Source: Brassica napus (Eukaryota; Streptophyta; Magnoliopsida; Brassicales; Brassicaceae). Taken from it: DNA of 64,000 nucleotides. This document shows, in pieces, positions 1-11,771 of this stretch. The translations under genes were made by a program, and so were the position numbers. The notes beneath the pieces were generated by a model. That model had not been told where the DNA came from. It saw only the letters and a list, made by a program, of their open reading frames with translations, and did not search any database. Each line of letters begins with the position of its first letter. The stretch's first letter is position 1. Where the stretch lies: the NCBI RefSeq assembly GCF_020379485.1, contig NC_063452.1, positions 8,783,065 to 8,847,064 on the forward strand, written 5' to 3'.

Positions 1-662
1 ATTATCTTCTTCTTTGCACTTGGATCCATCGCCAATGTGTCGAACGTGGACGGATGATCGAGAGTTATAGACCCCCAACTTCCACCAGGAGAACCATAGT
101 AGCCTCTCCCGGGCGCATCTTTGCTATAGAGCTTCACCGCTCTCAGATTCTTCTTGATCTCTTCTGCTTCCGCAAGAACGTGGCTCAGATAAGAGCCCAT
201 TACTTTCTCTCTCAGCTTATTCTCGAACGTGAGCCTGTAGTGACGTTTCACTTCATTAAATTTATTCTCCTCCGATTCAACGTAGTTCCATTTCATCTTG
301 GAGTTCTCGAAGGAATCAAATATTTCCTCTCCTTTCACGATAGAGATTGTGAAATGCTTCTCCTTTGTGGTTTTCCCAACGCATAATTGCTTCGTATCGG
401 GGCTGATTTTCTTCCTGAGGTAAATCTCAGCGGCTTCGAAGACATGATTGCTTTCCGATCCGAATTTCTCGTCGATAATAACCGTCAGATTATTCGACTT
501 AGGAGTGAATAACTGGTCGAGTAATCTGAACAAGTATGAACGGAGCTGCATCGGCATGAAGTCGTTGAGCATCTTTCTAAAGAGCATCATGAATCCGGTT
601 ATGGATGCATACACTGAGAATAGCGTCGGCAGTGAGAAAGCGTTGTCGGAAGAAGGAAACAT
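1..662 (-). CDS. AAA-ATPase, N-terminal part (3' end beyond window)
   Basis: This is the 5' part of a gene for a plant AAA-type ATPase of the mitochondrial AATP1/BCS1-like family. Reading down from the ATG at 662-660, the frame is open to the left edge (about 220 codons). It starts MFPSSDNAF, has a hydrophobic N-terminal segment likely to act as a membrane anchor, then the AAA-associated N-domain, and ends at the edge just after DHPSTFDTLAMDPSAKKKII, which precedes the ATPase core. The protein is clearly paralogous, without gaps over most of its length, to the complete gene at 18,505-20,080. A stop codon lies two codons upstream of the ATG, which fixes this start; the paralog has four extra N-terminal residues. 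The Walker motifs lie outside the window, so activity cannot be judged. Family assignment is from memory; the two copies look like a tandem duplication pushed apart by transposons. Confidence 0.85.
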   Translation of the reverse strand, partial: MFPSSDNAFSLPTLFSVYASITGFMMLFRKMLNDFMPMQLRSYLFRLLDQLFTPKSNNLTVIIDEKFGSESNHVFEAAEIYLRKKISPDTKQLCVGKTTKEKHFTISIVKGEEIFDSFENSKMKWNYVESEENKFNEVKRHYRLTFENKLREKVMGSYLSHVLAEAEEIKKNLRAVKLYSKDAPGRGYYGSPGGSWGSITLDHPSTFDTLAMDPSAKKKI

Positions 663-2601
663 GTTTTAGTGTTTTTAGAGTGATGGATGAGTTAGAAGGT
701 GTGACAAAGAGGTCAATTTTATTTGTTCAAAAAAAAAAAAATTTGTTCAAAAAAAAGAGGTCAATTTTATAGGTGCAAAACGGGAAGTACTTTTCAAACG
801 CAATTTTTCTTCTTATTTTTTAATTCCTTAATTATTAAGAGACATTTATTAATTAGATATATAAGAAAGTGGCAAAAAAAGATCAAAAGTTAGGTTTCTC
901 GAGTGAAGCAGAAAAACAATAAAGAAAGACCAAGGACCTTGCGTTGCAAGGCGTTGTTCACGCGTCGAATCCATTTGTTGTAGTTTGGTCTGGCTATGAA
1001 TAAAATATGGAAATATGGTACAAAAAGCACTGTTACTGACAAGTGACAAGGACTTTATAGACCATTGTGTCGGTATATGGGTGCGTATAGAAGATTCCGT
1101 GGGTTTTAACTTTGGGCCACCTCAGCTATAGTTATCTGATATAGTTAGCTAGGCCGGTTTTATCAAAAGTTACAAAATCTCCATTCAAATATTTTTGTAG
1201 TAAATAATAATAACATACTGCAAAAAAAACTCTATAAATTAACAAAGTTGAGACTATGTTATTTTATTAATTTGTAAAGTTATTAATTTACAAAAAAATC
1301 ATTTTTATATATTTTAGAGTAGTTATTTTTGTTAAACAAAAAAGATAGTTGGTTTCAATGTTTATATATTCAGTAAAATTTATAAATGCAACATTCATAT
1401 TTTTATTTAAATGTATTGCAGATATATATTTTTGAATACCATGCATTACAATACTATGAAATCTTAATAAAAATAGTAATAAACACTGTTGTGAATATAA
1501 ACAAACAGACAATAAAATATATAATTTATATTTATATAAATTATATATATATTAGTAATTAATAATTTTAATGGAACTATATATTTATATGGAATCTTCT
1601 AAGAAAATATTATCTTATTATTTTATTAATTTGTGTCATATTTTTTACTGTCAAATTTTGGAATCAGTTGGTTTCGTGCACCAATGCGTATAGAGAATAC
1701 GTTAGAAGAAAAATATTATTTTATTTACAAATGGAAATTTATTTAAAGTTTAATTCTTTCTGGTTTTCGACTTTATCGATATTAAATTAAGTTTATTTCA
1801 TTTTTTAGTTAAATACAAAAATGAAATTATTTTGATTTAGTTTTTAGCCGAACTAATTAACCATCAATCATTTAACCAAGATTCAATATAATATTTTCAT
1901 CTATTAATTGATCTAAGTATAAGTTTAAACATTTAAAATATTTTAAAGAATATAACTTTCTGCTAAATTTAAGTTTAAATGATTTAGTTGTATCTTAAAT
2001 GCTTTTAAAAAATAAAATATTCTAATAAAATTATATGACCTTCAATTTTTAACCTTAAGTAGAGTCTCTAGTAATAATGGACCGGCTCTTCTAGCGTGTT
2101 GGAAATTGCAATTTGACAAAACAATGACACAAAGAAGAAGAAGAAACAAGAATTTTTTTTGGATGAAAGAGTATTTTAGACTTTAGCAATTTTTAAAATG
2201 TCTAAGATTGAGAGAAATGTCTTGAGTGTAATTAGAATTTTGTGCTCTCATTGCGACTTTTAAATTTTGTGCTCCCAATGCGACTTCGTGCACTCCTTAC
2301 AGCACAACCATCAATTTCCTAAGAAAATATATATGTTTCCTAACCTTCTAGGCACCTTTTACACTACACCATCATCTATGCTCCACTTGGATAAAGGTGG
2401 TTTATCCTTGTACTCTTTGGTTGTTGCTAGTTGTGCAGTCTCCCATGATTTTCTTTCAAATTGTCCGTCCATAAATACCACATTAACTATGGGTAAAATC
2501 TACCCACTGTATATTATTTGATAAGCATTACAACTTCTTTTTGTAGCCACATGTCATCATTAGAATGATTCTGAGAATCATTAGAGAAATATGTTGGTCC
2601 A
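663..2601. other. Intergenic, AT-rich, no gene recognised
   Basis: The first ~300 bases are the likely promoter and 5' UTR of the left AAA-ATPase gene. Beyond it I see AT-rich sequence with short A/T runs and small local repeats. One is a 27-bp-period direct repeat at about 2238-2290, each unit containing TTTTGTGCTC followed by ATGCGACTT. Small open frames here have no recognisable domain. Confidence 0.5.
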
Positions 2602-3526
2602 TCTTATTATATAATAAGCTTTTTATTAAACTAACAATAAATTCATCATTAATGTATTTTATTATTTCCTTAAATAAAATTTACGGAATTGCCTAATGTG
2701 GCTAAAGTATATATGACAATTAATAATTTTGAATAATAAAGATTTGATAAAAAAATAGTGTATCTTCTATCATATTTGTTTTATTTTAAACTATTAAATA
2801 AATTAAACAACCACAATAACCATATAATAAAAAATTAGATTTTTATGTATATATTATATTTTGAATTTTTACAAACGGCTATAAATTACTAAAACTGTTA
2901 AAGTCTCACATTCAAATTTTATGATCCATAGTTTAAAATTTTTGTTATGACAAAATACAAATGATTACAAAAATTATATAAGTAAAAAGTCTAATTTAAT
3001 TAATTATTAAGATTAATATATATATCATTTTAAATTAAACTATAAACCATATAAAATACAAAATTTTATTTTCAAAATTTGCTTTGAACAATTTTTTTGA
3101 TAAAAATTTTAAACGATCATTGACAACTTATTTTTTTTTAATTAGAAATTACTAAAACTATTAATCCCACAATGAAAATTTTGTTATCAGTAATTTAATT
3201 TTTTTTTCTATAAAAGATACAAATGATCAAAAAAACTATATGAGTAGAAATCATCATTTAATATACATTAATATTAAAAATATACTAAAATATATTATCT
3301 ATGTTAGTATCATTTAAATTTAATTACATATCTTATCAAATAAAAAAAATATTTTTTGGATTAATAAAATTGAATGTTCGCACCAATTTAATTATATATT
3401 TAATAGTTACTGACTTTTAATTATTTAATATATATTTATTATTTCATAATATGTAAAAATATTTAATACATAAAATAATTTATATATATAATGTTGATCC
3501 CGCGTAAGGCGCGGATCTTAACCTAG
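2602..3526 (+). mobile_element. Candidate non-autonomous Helitron
   Basis: The right end has the usual Helitron 3' signature: a short GC hairpin (CCCGCG/AAGG/CGCGG, about 3500-3513) followed about ten bases later by CTAG. The likely left end is TCTTATTATATAA after an A. The base after CTAG is G, not the expected host T, so that base has probably mutated. The interior is AT-rich and non-coding. The right end is better supported than the left. Confidence 0.45.
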
Positions 3527-5133
3527 GAGAATATTTTGAAATTATCCATAATTGGTAACAAGTATTTGTAAAATTTACCTGGATGCTTGAGAATTATAGA
3601 TAGCGCTCATATTTGTGTTGTTGGGCAGGGCCGATGCATGATTATATTTAGATAAGGCACATCATTTTGTTTTATTATGTACAAGTTATAGGGCTAGAGT
3701 GCATTTCTTAAACTAGTAGTACTTACAGGAGGAAATCAAAATTAGATGAGGACTAGGGTGGCCCCGTAACTCATCACCTGCGTCCATCACTGTTGTTGGA
3801 GAACATTTAAAAAGAACATATTTATCGATTCCTCCTCCACACCACAAAAGAACATCTCATATCATAACTTATACATCTAGATCCTAGTTTTTGTGACGGG
3901 TAAACATCATAAAAGAACTTACATTATAAAATGTTTAATTTTCGATGGAAACTTCACTTTTCTTTCGTGTGATTTCATGGCTTTAACATTCCATTATTCT
4001 CTATTTTTATTTTCCTTTTCCGCACTTTAAAACTTTAATGCAATATAAAATCTTAGCTTGCCATTAATTTAGTACAGCAAGTTTACCGTCAAAACTGTTT
4101 CTATCACTTCCTCTCTATCTTGTGTGTCTAACAAAAAATGTTAGAACTTTAATCATATTCTTAGGGTCCTGACTGCGGATTTTATAAGAAAAGTGGTACG
4201 AAATTAAAGTGTGGTATAGCGCAACTGCGGTTTGCGCAGAATTAAAGTACGGTACAATGCAACTGCTGTTTTAAGTAAAAAATCATGCAAAATATTATTT
4301 AATTGGTGACAATATATATTTGAAGTATTGAATAATTATTGAATCAATAAAATAATAGTGGTTTATGAATATATAATATAGTTAAATTAATATAATTATA
4401 AATATACTTTAATAAAATTATTAATATTGTCACTACTACAATTATAAATTTATATTATCATTGTAAATTCTACTAAAAACTAAATTAATGTATATAATAA
4501 AGATTTAATTAAAAAAGGTTATTATTGGGTAAAATTTGTATGTTTTAAAATAAAAGTCATTATTAGAATTTAATAATAAGTATTAATAAAAATATATTTG
4601 AAAAAAAATAAAGAGAACCACTGGAAAAAAATCAAACTTGTTTTAAGTTTACATTGTTTCAAAAAAAAATAAGGATAACCATTAGAGATGTTTTAAGAAA
4701 ACTTGTAACCAGATACATGAATGAGTCATTGTTCCACCAGTTTAATCCAATTTTTTTTTTTAAAAACTAACATTTTAGATAAAATTCATATATATATATA
4801 TATTTAAAGTAAATACAATATTTTAGTATGATAATAACAATATTTAATAACTAATCATAAAACTACATAATAGTAAAATAATAAATAAAGAGAAAAACGC
4901 ACCTGCACGTACCACACCAAATAAAACCGCACCATAATGGGAGGTGAGATAAAACAAGTGTGGTATTTGAAAAAGAAGAACAAACAAAAAATGTTTTTGA
5001 CAGGTGCGGTATTGCATATGAAACGCACTGCTTACTTTTTTATTTTCTGTGATTGGTGTAACTCTTACGATACAGCTCCTACTACTCCAAAACCGCCCCA
5101 CCATCGGTCTCAAATCACAACCTTACTATTATT
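3527..5133. other. Intergenic with unclassified repeat-like patches
   Basis: No gene is recognised. Two patches richer in G+C, around 4165-4270 and 4900-5100, share short words such as GCGGT and GGTAC in opposite orientations and could be the ends of a decayed DNA transposon. I could not define termini or a target duplication. Confidence 0.35.
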
Positions 5134-5134
5134 G

Positions 5135-5262
5135 AGAAGAAGAGCCAACCCATTCACGGTTACGCATCCACGGTGACCGTTGAGGAGCCAACTCATCCAC
5201 AGACACGCATCCACGGTGACCGTTGAGGAGCCAACCCATCGAAGGCAATGCATCCACGGCGC
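5135..5262. repeat. Tandem repeat, 43-bp period
   Basis: The word GCATCCACGG recurs at 5164, 5207 and 5250, exactly 43 bases apart, with GTGACCGTTGAGGAGCCAAC in the two full units. A partial unit precedes the first. The sequence is more G+C rich than its surroundings. Confidence 0.85.
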
Positions 5263-5371
5263 CATTTAGAAACTATTTGAATTTGAATTAAAAAAACTGT
5301 TGGGGACTTGTCATATTAGTCTCATTTGTTTAGTTTATTTTTATATGTAGTCATCCATATATATTCAGTTG

Positions 5372-5445
5372 TAGACTACAAGAAATAATCAAGGAAATTA
5401 TTCTCTCTTTTTCTTAGACTACAAGAAATAATCAAGGAAATTATT
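5372..5445. repeat. Direct repeat, 31 bp copied 43 bp apart
   Basis: The sequence TAGACTACAAGAAATAATCA followed by AGGAAATTATT occurs at 5372 and again at 5415. The copies are separated by a pyrimidine-rich stretch. The spacing equals that of the unrelated repeat just upstream, probably by chance. Confidence 0.8.
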
Positions 5446-5550
5446 TTCTCATTCTCTTATTTACATTTTGAAATCTCTATCTCTCTCATTCTCATTTTCT
5501 CTCTATCTCTTTCCTTTTCTTCATGTTCTTCATTCTTCAGAAACTAAACT

Positions 5551-5857
5551 TATGTTTATTTACGTGTCGCGTGACTTGCGACTAAACCTACGACTAAAAT
5601 TATGTTCGTTTACGTGTCGCGCGATAATTTTTTTTTTAATTTTTAATCGATGTTTTTTCGGGCGACTTGAATTGGAACATGCGACTGGTCGCGCGATCAG
5701 TCGAACGACATCAAAACGAACAACAACATGCGACTTGCGACTTGTGACCAATCGCATGTCACAAGTTACGCCACAACAAAATGAACAACAACCTGCGACT
5801 AGTCACATATCGCATGTCGCAGATCGCAGATCGCGCGATAGGTAAACGAACAGGGCC
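5551..5857. repeat. Candidate Tourist-like MITE
   Basis: The right end reads GCGCGATAGGTAAACGAACAGGGCC. In reverse complement this matches the left motif TTCGTTTACGTGTCGCGCGAT at about 5606, giving an imperfect terminal inverted repeat of about 22 bp. A second diverged copy of the left motif lies at 5551. The GTTCGTTTAC terminus resembles PIF/Harbinger-derived MITEs of Brassicaceae, from memory. I could not fix the target duplication. Confidence 0.45.
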
Positions 5858-5937
5858 TATGATACCTCGTGTTTAGTATGTTAATAAAAAATACCAGTAG
5901 TGAATACTTAAATCATAAAATGACATCCTACAATATA

Positions 5938-6185
5938 CTCCCTCCGTTTCAATGTAAATGATGTTTTAGAGAGATTTTGTTGTTTCATAATATATGATGT
6001 TTGCACAAATATAGAAAACTTTAACTTTATCAAAAACTATGTAGCTAATTGTAATTTAATTATATTTATTTATAATTAAATAAATTAGTTTTAAATTATA
6101 TTTTATTGATACTTTTGATTAAAAATTAGCTTCTTTAATATATGTGCATTAAGATGAAACATCATCTAATATGAAACGGATGAAG
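5938..6185. mobile_element. Stowaway-type MITE (248 bp)
   Basis: The element begins CTCCCTCCGTTTCA and ends TGAAACGGATGAAG, in inverted orientation, and is flanked by TA on both sides (5936-5937 and 6186-6187). The CTCCCTCCGTTTC terminus and TA duplication are the hallmarks of Tc1/mariner-derived Stowaway MITEs. Related elements lie at 17,803-18,041 and 47,358-47,580. It has no coding capacity. Confidence 0.8.
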
Positions 6186-6265
6186 TATTAAATAAGAAGT
6201 CACTTAATCAATTTTGTTGATATGTCGTTCATAGGATAGCTTTCAAAGAAACTATGTATCTTAAT

Positions 6266-7512
6266 GGAAAAATGATTGCTGACTACATGAAGTATCAGTC
6301 ATCATATGGCTAACCATGCAAACTAAACTAATGTATACCTAGCTACACGAATGATATGTTATGCATGACAACATCCCTCAACTAAATGATGTTATGTAGT
6401 TAACATCACGAGTTTAATTTCATTCATTCAAAAGATGATGTAGATGTCAAAGACCGTCTAAATATTTCGGTTCATCAATTAAAATATAATCAATCTAACC
6501 GTAATTTAACTAAAATTGGGTTTTAATCCGCGTTTTAAAAGCATAAGAATATTTTTAACAAAATTTAATTTACAAAATTAATATTTTTTAATATTTTTTG
6601 ATAAGTAGTGATTTAACCTTTTTGTTTTAGTGTATTTGATAACTATATAATTATATTATTTTATATATATTAAATATGAAAGTTATATAGGATTATTTAA
6701 TTTTGTTTTTAATTATTCTAATCTGTTTTGTTATTAAATTTTGATAATAGTTCTTTAATTCGCTTGATTTATTATGTGATATATACTTATCTGATAATTG
6801 TTTTTTATTATAAAACTTATTTGATGTCTATTTATTGACTCTAACATTTTATTTGTTTAATATAAAATTAATTAAATTAATGAATGATTTTATTTATATT
6901 TTCATTAAAAAAAATTCATTCATTTAAACTTAGTAAAACTTTAATATTAGATTTGTATTATTAGATTACTTTTATTCTTAAAAGTATATAATTAATAACT
7001 ATATACACAAGATAATAATTGGTTTAAATTGACATCAAATAAGTTTTAAACAAATAAAATGTCAGATTGACGTCAAATAAGTTTTATATCTAAAAAAATA
7101 AAATAATATCTTCTATAACTTTTAAATTTAATATAAATATAAATAATATAATTATATAGTTTTCAAATGCTAAAATACTAGTTATCAAAAAATATTAAAA
7201 CATATTGATTTTGTAAATTAAATTTTGTTAAAAATAATTTTATGCTTTTAAAATGCGGATTAAAATGTAATTTTAGTTAAATTACGGTTAGATTGGTTAT
7301 ATTTTAATTGATGAAATGAGATATTTAAACGGTCTTTGACTCAATTTTGGATGAATAAAATTAAACTCGTGATGTTAACTAGATAACATCATTAAGTTGA
7401 GGGATGTTGTCATGCATAACATATACTTCGTGTAGCTAAGTATACATTAGTTTAATTTACATGGTTAGCCATGTGATGGTCAATACTTTATGTAGCAAGC
7501 AATCATTTTACC
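6266..7512. mobile_element. Non-autonomous Mutator-like element, long inverted repeats
   Basis: The two halves are inverted copies of each other over at least about 450 bp per arm, from GGAAAAATGATTGCT on the left to AGCAATCATTTTACC on the right. Both arms carry GGCTAACCATG, TAATGTATAC, ATGACAACATCCCTCAACT and AACATCACGAGTTTAATTT. The element is flanked by a perfect 9-bp direct repeat, TATCTTAAT, at 6257-6265 and 7513-7521, the target-duplication length of the Mutator superfamily. There is no transposase, so it must depend on an autonomous relative. The arms have diverged by scattered substitutions, so the insertion is not very recent. Confidence 0.85.
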
Positions 7513-8664
7513 TATCTTAATTTGATTGGTATATGATTTTAATTTTAATTTATTTTAATTAGGTTAAAAATAACTTCTAAAACCAATTAATGTAAGTTGC
7601 CAAATACCGAATGATATTATAAATAATTATATCAACTAATTGTATAAATTATAGAAAACATATACACTGTTTCATAAAATCTTTTTATTATCATGTATTC
7701 ATAAATTATATAAAATACAAATTTAAATAATGCTATGGAAAAAGATAATATGTTTCAGTTCTTATATAAAATATAATATTCACATATACAGCATTATCAT
7801 CCTATTAGATATTAAAAAGTCATTTTAGTGATTTATTCTTACATGTTATTTATAAACACTTTCTGATTAGTTGTTTTAAACTTGATTCATTAAAGGTTAT
7901 CTACTTTTATTTACTTAATTCATTTTTGAAAATGAAAAATAAATAAAAAACAGTACATCAATTTCCAACCAATCCAAATAATGGAGATATTGAAAGTCAT
8001 ATTTTCTAAACATGTCATCAAACACTCCCAATAATACATATAAACTATTTTGGATTTGTCAAAAATTACCTAAACTTGATTTTATATGTCTCATAAATTC
8101 AATCAAATGCAAAAGTAAACCCAATGAATATTGAAATTACAACTATCTTCTTATGACAAAAAAACATGTAAGCACTTTTACAATTATAACTCTGAAGTTT
8201 TGTTAGTTTAGTGAAGTCTTTTATGAGAATTTTTTTTCTAGAAGTCCTCTCATGCATTTAATCTTAAAAATAATTCGTAAAATTTATAAAAAAAATTTTT
8301 AATGGAAAATAATTGAAATCATGTAATTATAAACAATTTTAATTTGATATAAATTAAAAAAAAAACTTTTGCCTTTGCTACATTGTTACACCAAATATAA
8401 TTGGACACTGTAACAAAAAAAAGAATTACATCAAAATGCAGTTGCATATGTTTTTTTTTTTTTGTAGTTGCATATGTTGTTCGGTTGGAGAGAAGAAACA
8501 TCAGATCTGACACCATTTTCACGTTTTACCGTGCGGTTGCAGTCGACCTAACTACTCTACGAAGAAGAGCATTAGAATCATTATTCTGCATCAACTATAG
8601 TGATAGAATATTTACGGAATAAATAAATTTTGATATATACGTACATATAATCTTTTAAGAAATA
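7513..8664. other. Intergenic, AT-rich, nothing recognised
   Basis: The stretch is low-complexity AT-rich sequence. Small open frames around 8319-8622 have no recognisable domain and overlap on opposite strands, so I do not treat them as genes. Confidence 0.5.
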
Positions 8665-8699
8665 TCTTACAATACTAAAAGGGGAATATGGTGAGTGTT

Positions 8700-11241
8700 T
8701 AAGCTGTCCACGTCAGCACGAAAAATCTACAAATCCGAGCTTGACAAGTCAGCCGAATTCTATAACATTTCTTCCATTTGACCGGACCGGTTGGGGCTCC
8801 AGCAAATGAGGTTACAAAAAAATCTAATCCGCAGCCCAAAATAGGCCCGTCAAAGTTACATTTTTCACCTTACCTGGAGGTTGGAACGCAGAACCGCCAG
8901 ATGCGATTCAACTTCTGTGTAATTGAAGCTCTCCACTTCTTTGATTCTTCAGTTCCTCATCAATTCTGTAACGTTCCTCATCAATTCCGTAACGTTCCAT
9001 GTGAACTCTTCACTTCCTCCAACATCAACATATATTAAGTTACCAGCGTACATTCCTGCACTCCAGTTCCTCACACCCAGTAATGAAAACCAATTGTATC
9101 AATGGCAAGCAAAATCGCAAAATCGCAAAATCAAGCACCAGAAGCTATAAGTACTGTGAAAAAACACGTAAGGTTTTTCATTATAACTCCAGTTTTTAAA
9201 TTTAAATAGTGGAACATTCAACCATTAATCTCATTGCCTATGTTGTCTGCGATAAGAAAATTAGTTGTTGTCTTTTGATTTTAAGAATTATATTTCAGAA
9301 AATGGATGGAGCAATCGTTTCTTCAGAACCTCCACACCATGTCGTTTTCTTATCTTGCGAGCACCATCAAGAAGAGTTTGAGAGATTTTCAATTCCTCAA
9401 AAAGACGGAGATCGTCGCGCCAAAACCGATTGGTTTTCTCTGCAGCTTCATCCCTCTTCTCGGAGGTAAATTGTTTCCAAATTTCACTACAACTCGCTCA
9501 AGTCTCCACGTTTCCAAGTTAACTTCGAAATTTCAGGTCATTTTACGAATATATGAAAACTCTGAATATATTGGATAGAGAATGAATCACTTATGTTAAT
9601 AGTGTTTTTTTTTGTTCTATTAATATCTTCTCATAGAAAACAATATGACACTTATGAAGTGAATAAAGTTGGACATAATGTTACCAGGAAAGGTTTCTCT
9701 CCAACCTGACATTTTCAAAAGACAAGCCAGTTGCTGCTACACTCAAAACACCTTCGCGGCTGAAAATCTCTTAAGGTGAACACTTTTTATAAATAAACGA
9801 TCCAGAAAATTTTAATATGTTCTCTTATACTTTGGAATATAGGGAACCAAGCCGTCAGTTCTCGACCATTACTATGCCGGCTGGTAAGAAAACTTCTCGG
9901 AAGAGGAAATGTCTAAATGATGATGAATTGATAATTCCAAACAAGTAAGATATCTTTTTTGTAACCTTGGATAATATTCATCTACGGAGTTCCTTAATAT
10001 GTATGTGTGTAATATATATACATTGGTTATAGTGTACAGTTATGAAGGAAATGACAGAAGACATAAGTACATTTGTCACAAAACTGAGAAAGGTTCCTCA
10101 TACTGACTATTATGAGAGAAGAATCAAACGTTTTTCCGATCAATGGAAATGTATAAAACAGACATGCTTGGATATTCCCACATACATTTCAATAAACTAC
10201 ATATTAGCGTTTTACTTCTTCTCGGTTTCCTTTGTCTTTCATGCAAACATTTTTGTCTGGTTGTCTAATAGAGGAGAGGCAAGAAGTTGTTACTGAAAAG
10301 GTTGTGTGCAACAAGCTCAAGTTCATCACCATTGTGAAATGACTTGAACTGTTTGGTGAGTTATTTGCTTTTTTGTTGAGATATGTTAGTATTGTTATAG
10401 CTTTGTACAAACCTCATTCTCTTGATGCGTAATATTTTTCATTAAAGATAAAACTCAGCAACGCGTCTAAAATCCTTCGAATGAAGTTGGCGCATCAGTT
10501 GTCAAGGTATTCAGATTTTAAACCTAAATATGAATAATAAATTATGTGCTTATGGTTTTATAGAGTTTGTACCTGCGTTAGAGTCCAGACCTTTTGATTC
10601 TTGCATTTCAGAATTTGGGGCCAAGAGAGTAGTAGAAATCTAGCTCTTAATATACAGCTTTGGACCGCTCACCGCATCAGCACCAATCTGTTTTGTTTTG
10701 TTTTTTTTTTTTTTGTCAACGCACCAATCTGTTTTGTATTTTATGTGCATTCACTTATGTGAAAAAATTCCGTGATTGATTGTTTCAGAATTCTTCCTAA
10801 AACCTCTTGATTGTTGCATTGTTTATTTCCAGGTACCTGAAATATTCATTTCCTTCACTGAAGATGGGAAGAACGTTCAAGCTGGTTGATGATCACCTGT
10901 GTCCTTGGTTTTTGGCATGGCAGGTTCATGGCAGGTTTCATGTAGACGAGCTAGAAATCTACTCTCACTTGTGTGGTTGCTTATGGTATAGATAAAAAAT
11001 GTTGTAGACTTTCATTACTTATTTATGTGATGATATGAAGCTTTTTTTTTTGTTTGACTTTCTAGCTATTGCTTTGTCAAACTTCTCCTTTTGTTTTCTT
11101 GGCTTAGCGTTGTTTCTTCTACTGCAAAACGAGGTTATAGGAAGGATTTTGTGCTATGTAATACTGATTCATTTAATAGTTAGCTTATGTGTTACACGTT
11201 GGGTCACAAAATCTTCCAACATTTTGTAACAATTTGACTAT
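8700..11241 (+). other. Exon-like segments of an unrecognised or captured gene
   Basis: This stretch has higher coding-like content than its flanks and several open segments ended by good splice-donor sequences. A peptide beginning MASKIAKSQNQAPEAIS (from about 9101) runs to CACGTAAGG. A segment at 9301-9465 ends at GGAGGTAAAT. A segment ending DDELIIPNK stops at AAGTAAGAT (about 9945), and another begins VMKEMTEDISTFV near 10,040. I do not recognise the product and could not assemble one continuous frame, so it may be a decayed gene or gene fragments captured by a Helitron. The copia element is inserted directly downstream. Confidence 0.35.
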
Positions 11242-11246
11242 GTATT

Positions 11247-11738
11247 TGTAAGTCAAATAACACGTTTTTCATAATGGACGGTGATGGACGGTGAAGTTGG
11301 ACGGTGAAGGAGGTGATTTTGTCAATAATTATGGCTTTCACATGTCCAAACTTCTTCTATAAAAGGAGAGCTAAGCTGAAGAGGAAAGACATCCCAAAAT
11401 CAAAATCACAAAGAGAAGTGAAGAAGAAGAAGAACGTGAGAGAGAGAGAGAGAAAAAAAATTCTATAATCTCTTACGGGTATTTGGGATCGGGTTGAGAG
11501 AAAATTATTTAGAGAGTTTGGGTATTTTCTCCTATTATAACGAGAAAATTATTAATCGATTTCTCCGTTATAATTGAGAGGTTGTAACTCCTATTATTTT
11601 TCTCGTAATAAATTCTTCTACCTTGTCCGTGGTTTTTACCCTTTGGGGTTTTCCACGTTAAATCTGGTGTTCCATTTATTACACTATTTCTCAAATTATT
11701 AGCTGCGACCCTGCTCTATCCGGTCCAGTTTTACAACA
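11247..11738 (+). repeat. 5' LTR of copia element (492 bp)
   Basis: It begins TGTAAGTCAAATAAC and ends TTTTACAACA, with the standard TG...CA borders. It matches the 3' LTR almost base for base; the visible differences are a shorter GA microsatellite near 11,440 and single substitutions. The TATAAAAGG at about 11,358 is a plausible TATA box for element transcription. Confidence 0.95.
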
Positions 11739-11740
11739 AG

Positions 11741-11752
11741 TGGTATCAGAGC
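11741..11752 (+). other. Primer-binding site, initiator tRNA-Met
   Basis: TGGTATCAGAGC begins two bases after the 5' LTR and is the standard complement of the plant initiator methionine tRNA 3' end used to prime reverse transcription in copia elements. Confidence 0.9.
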
Positions 11753-11771
11753 ATAGGTTCTGGAAGAAGCA

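Noticed and set aside
54..669. Plus-strand open frames at 54-386 and 448-669
   Set aside because: They are antisense shadows of the AAA-ATPase reading frame on the minus strand.
4844..5176. Overlapping open frames on both strands, with KKKNKQK and Pro/His-rich stretches
   Set aside because: No recognisable domain; composition follows local simple sequence and a probable decayed repeat.
8319..8622. Short opposing open frames as possible small genes
   Set aside because: Low-complexity K- and F-rich translations caused by A/T runs, no splice or promoter context.
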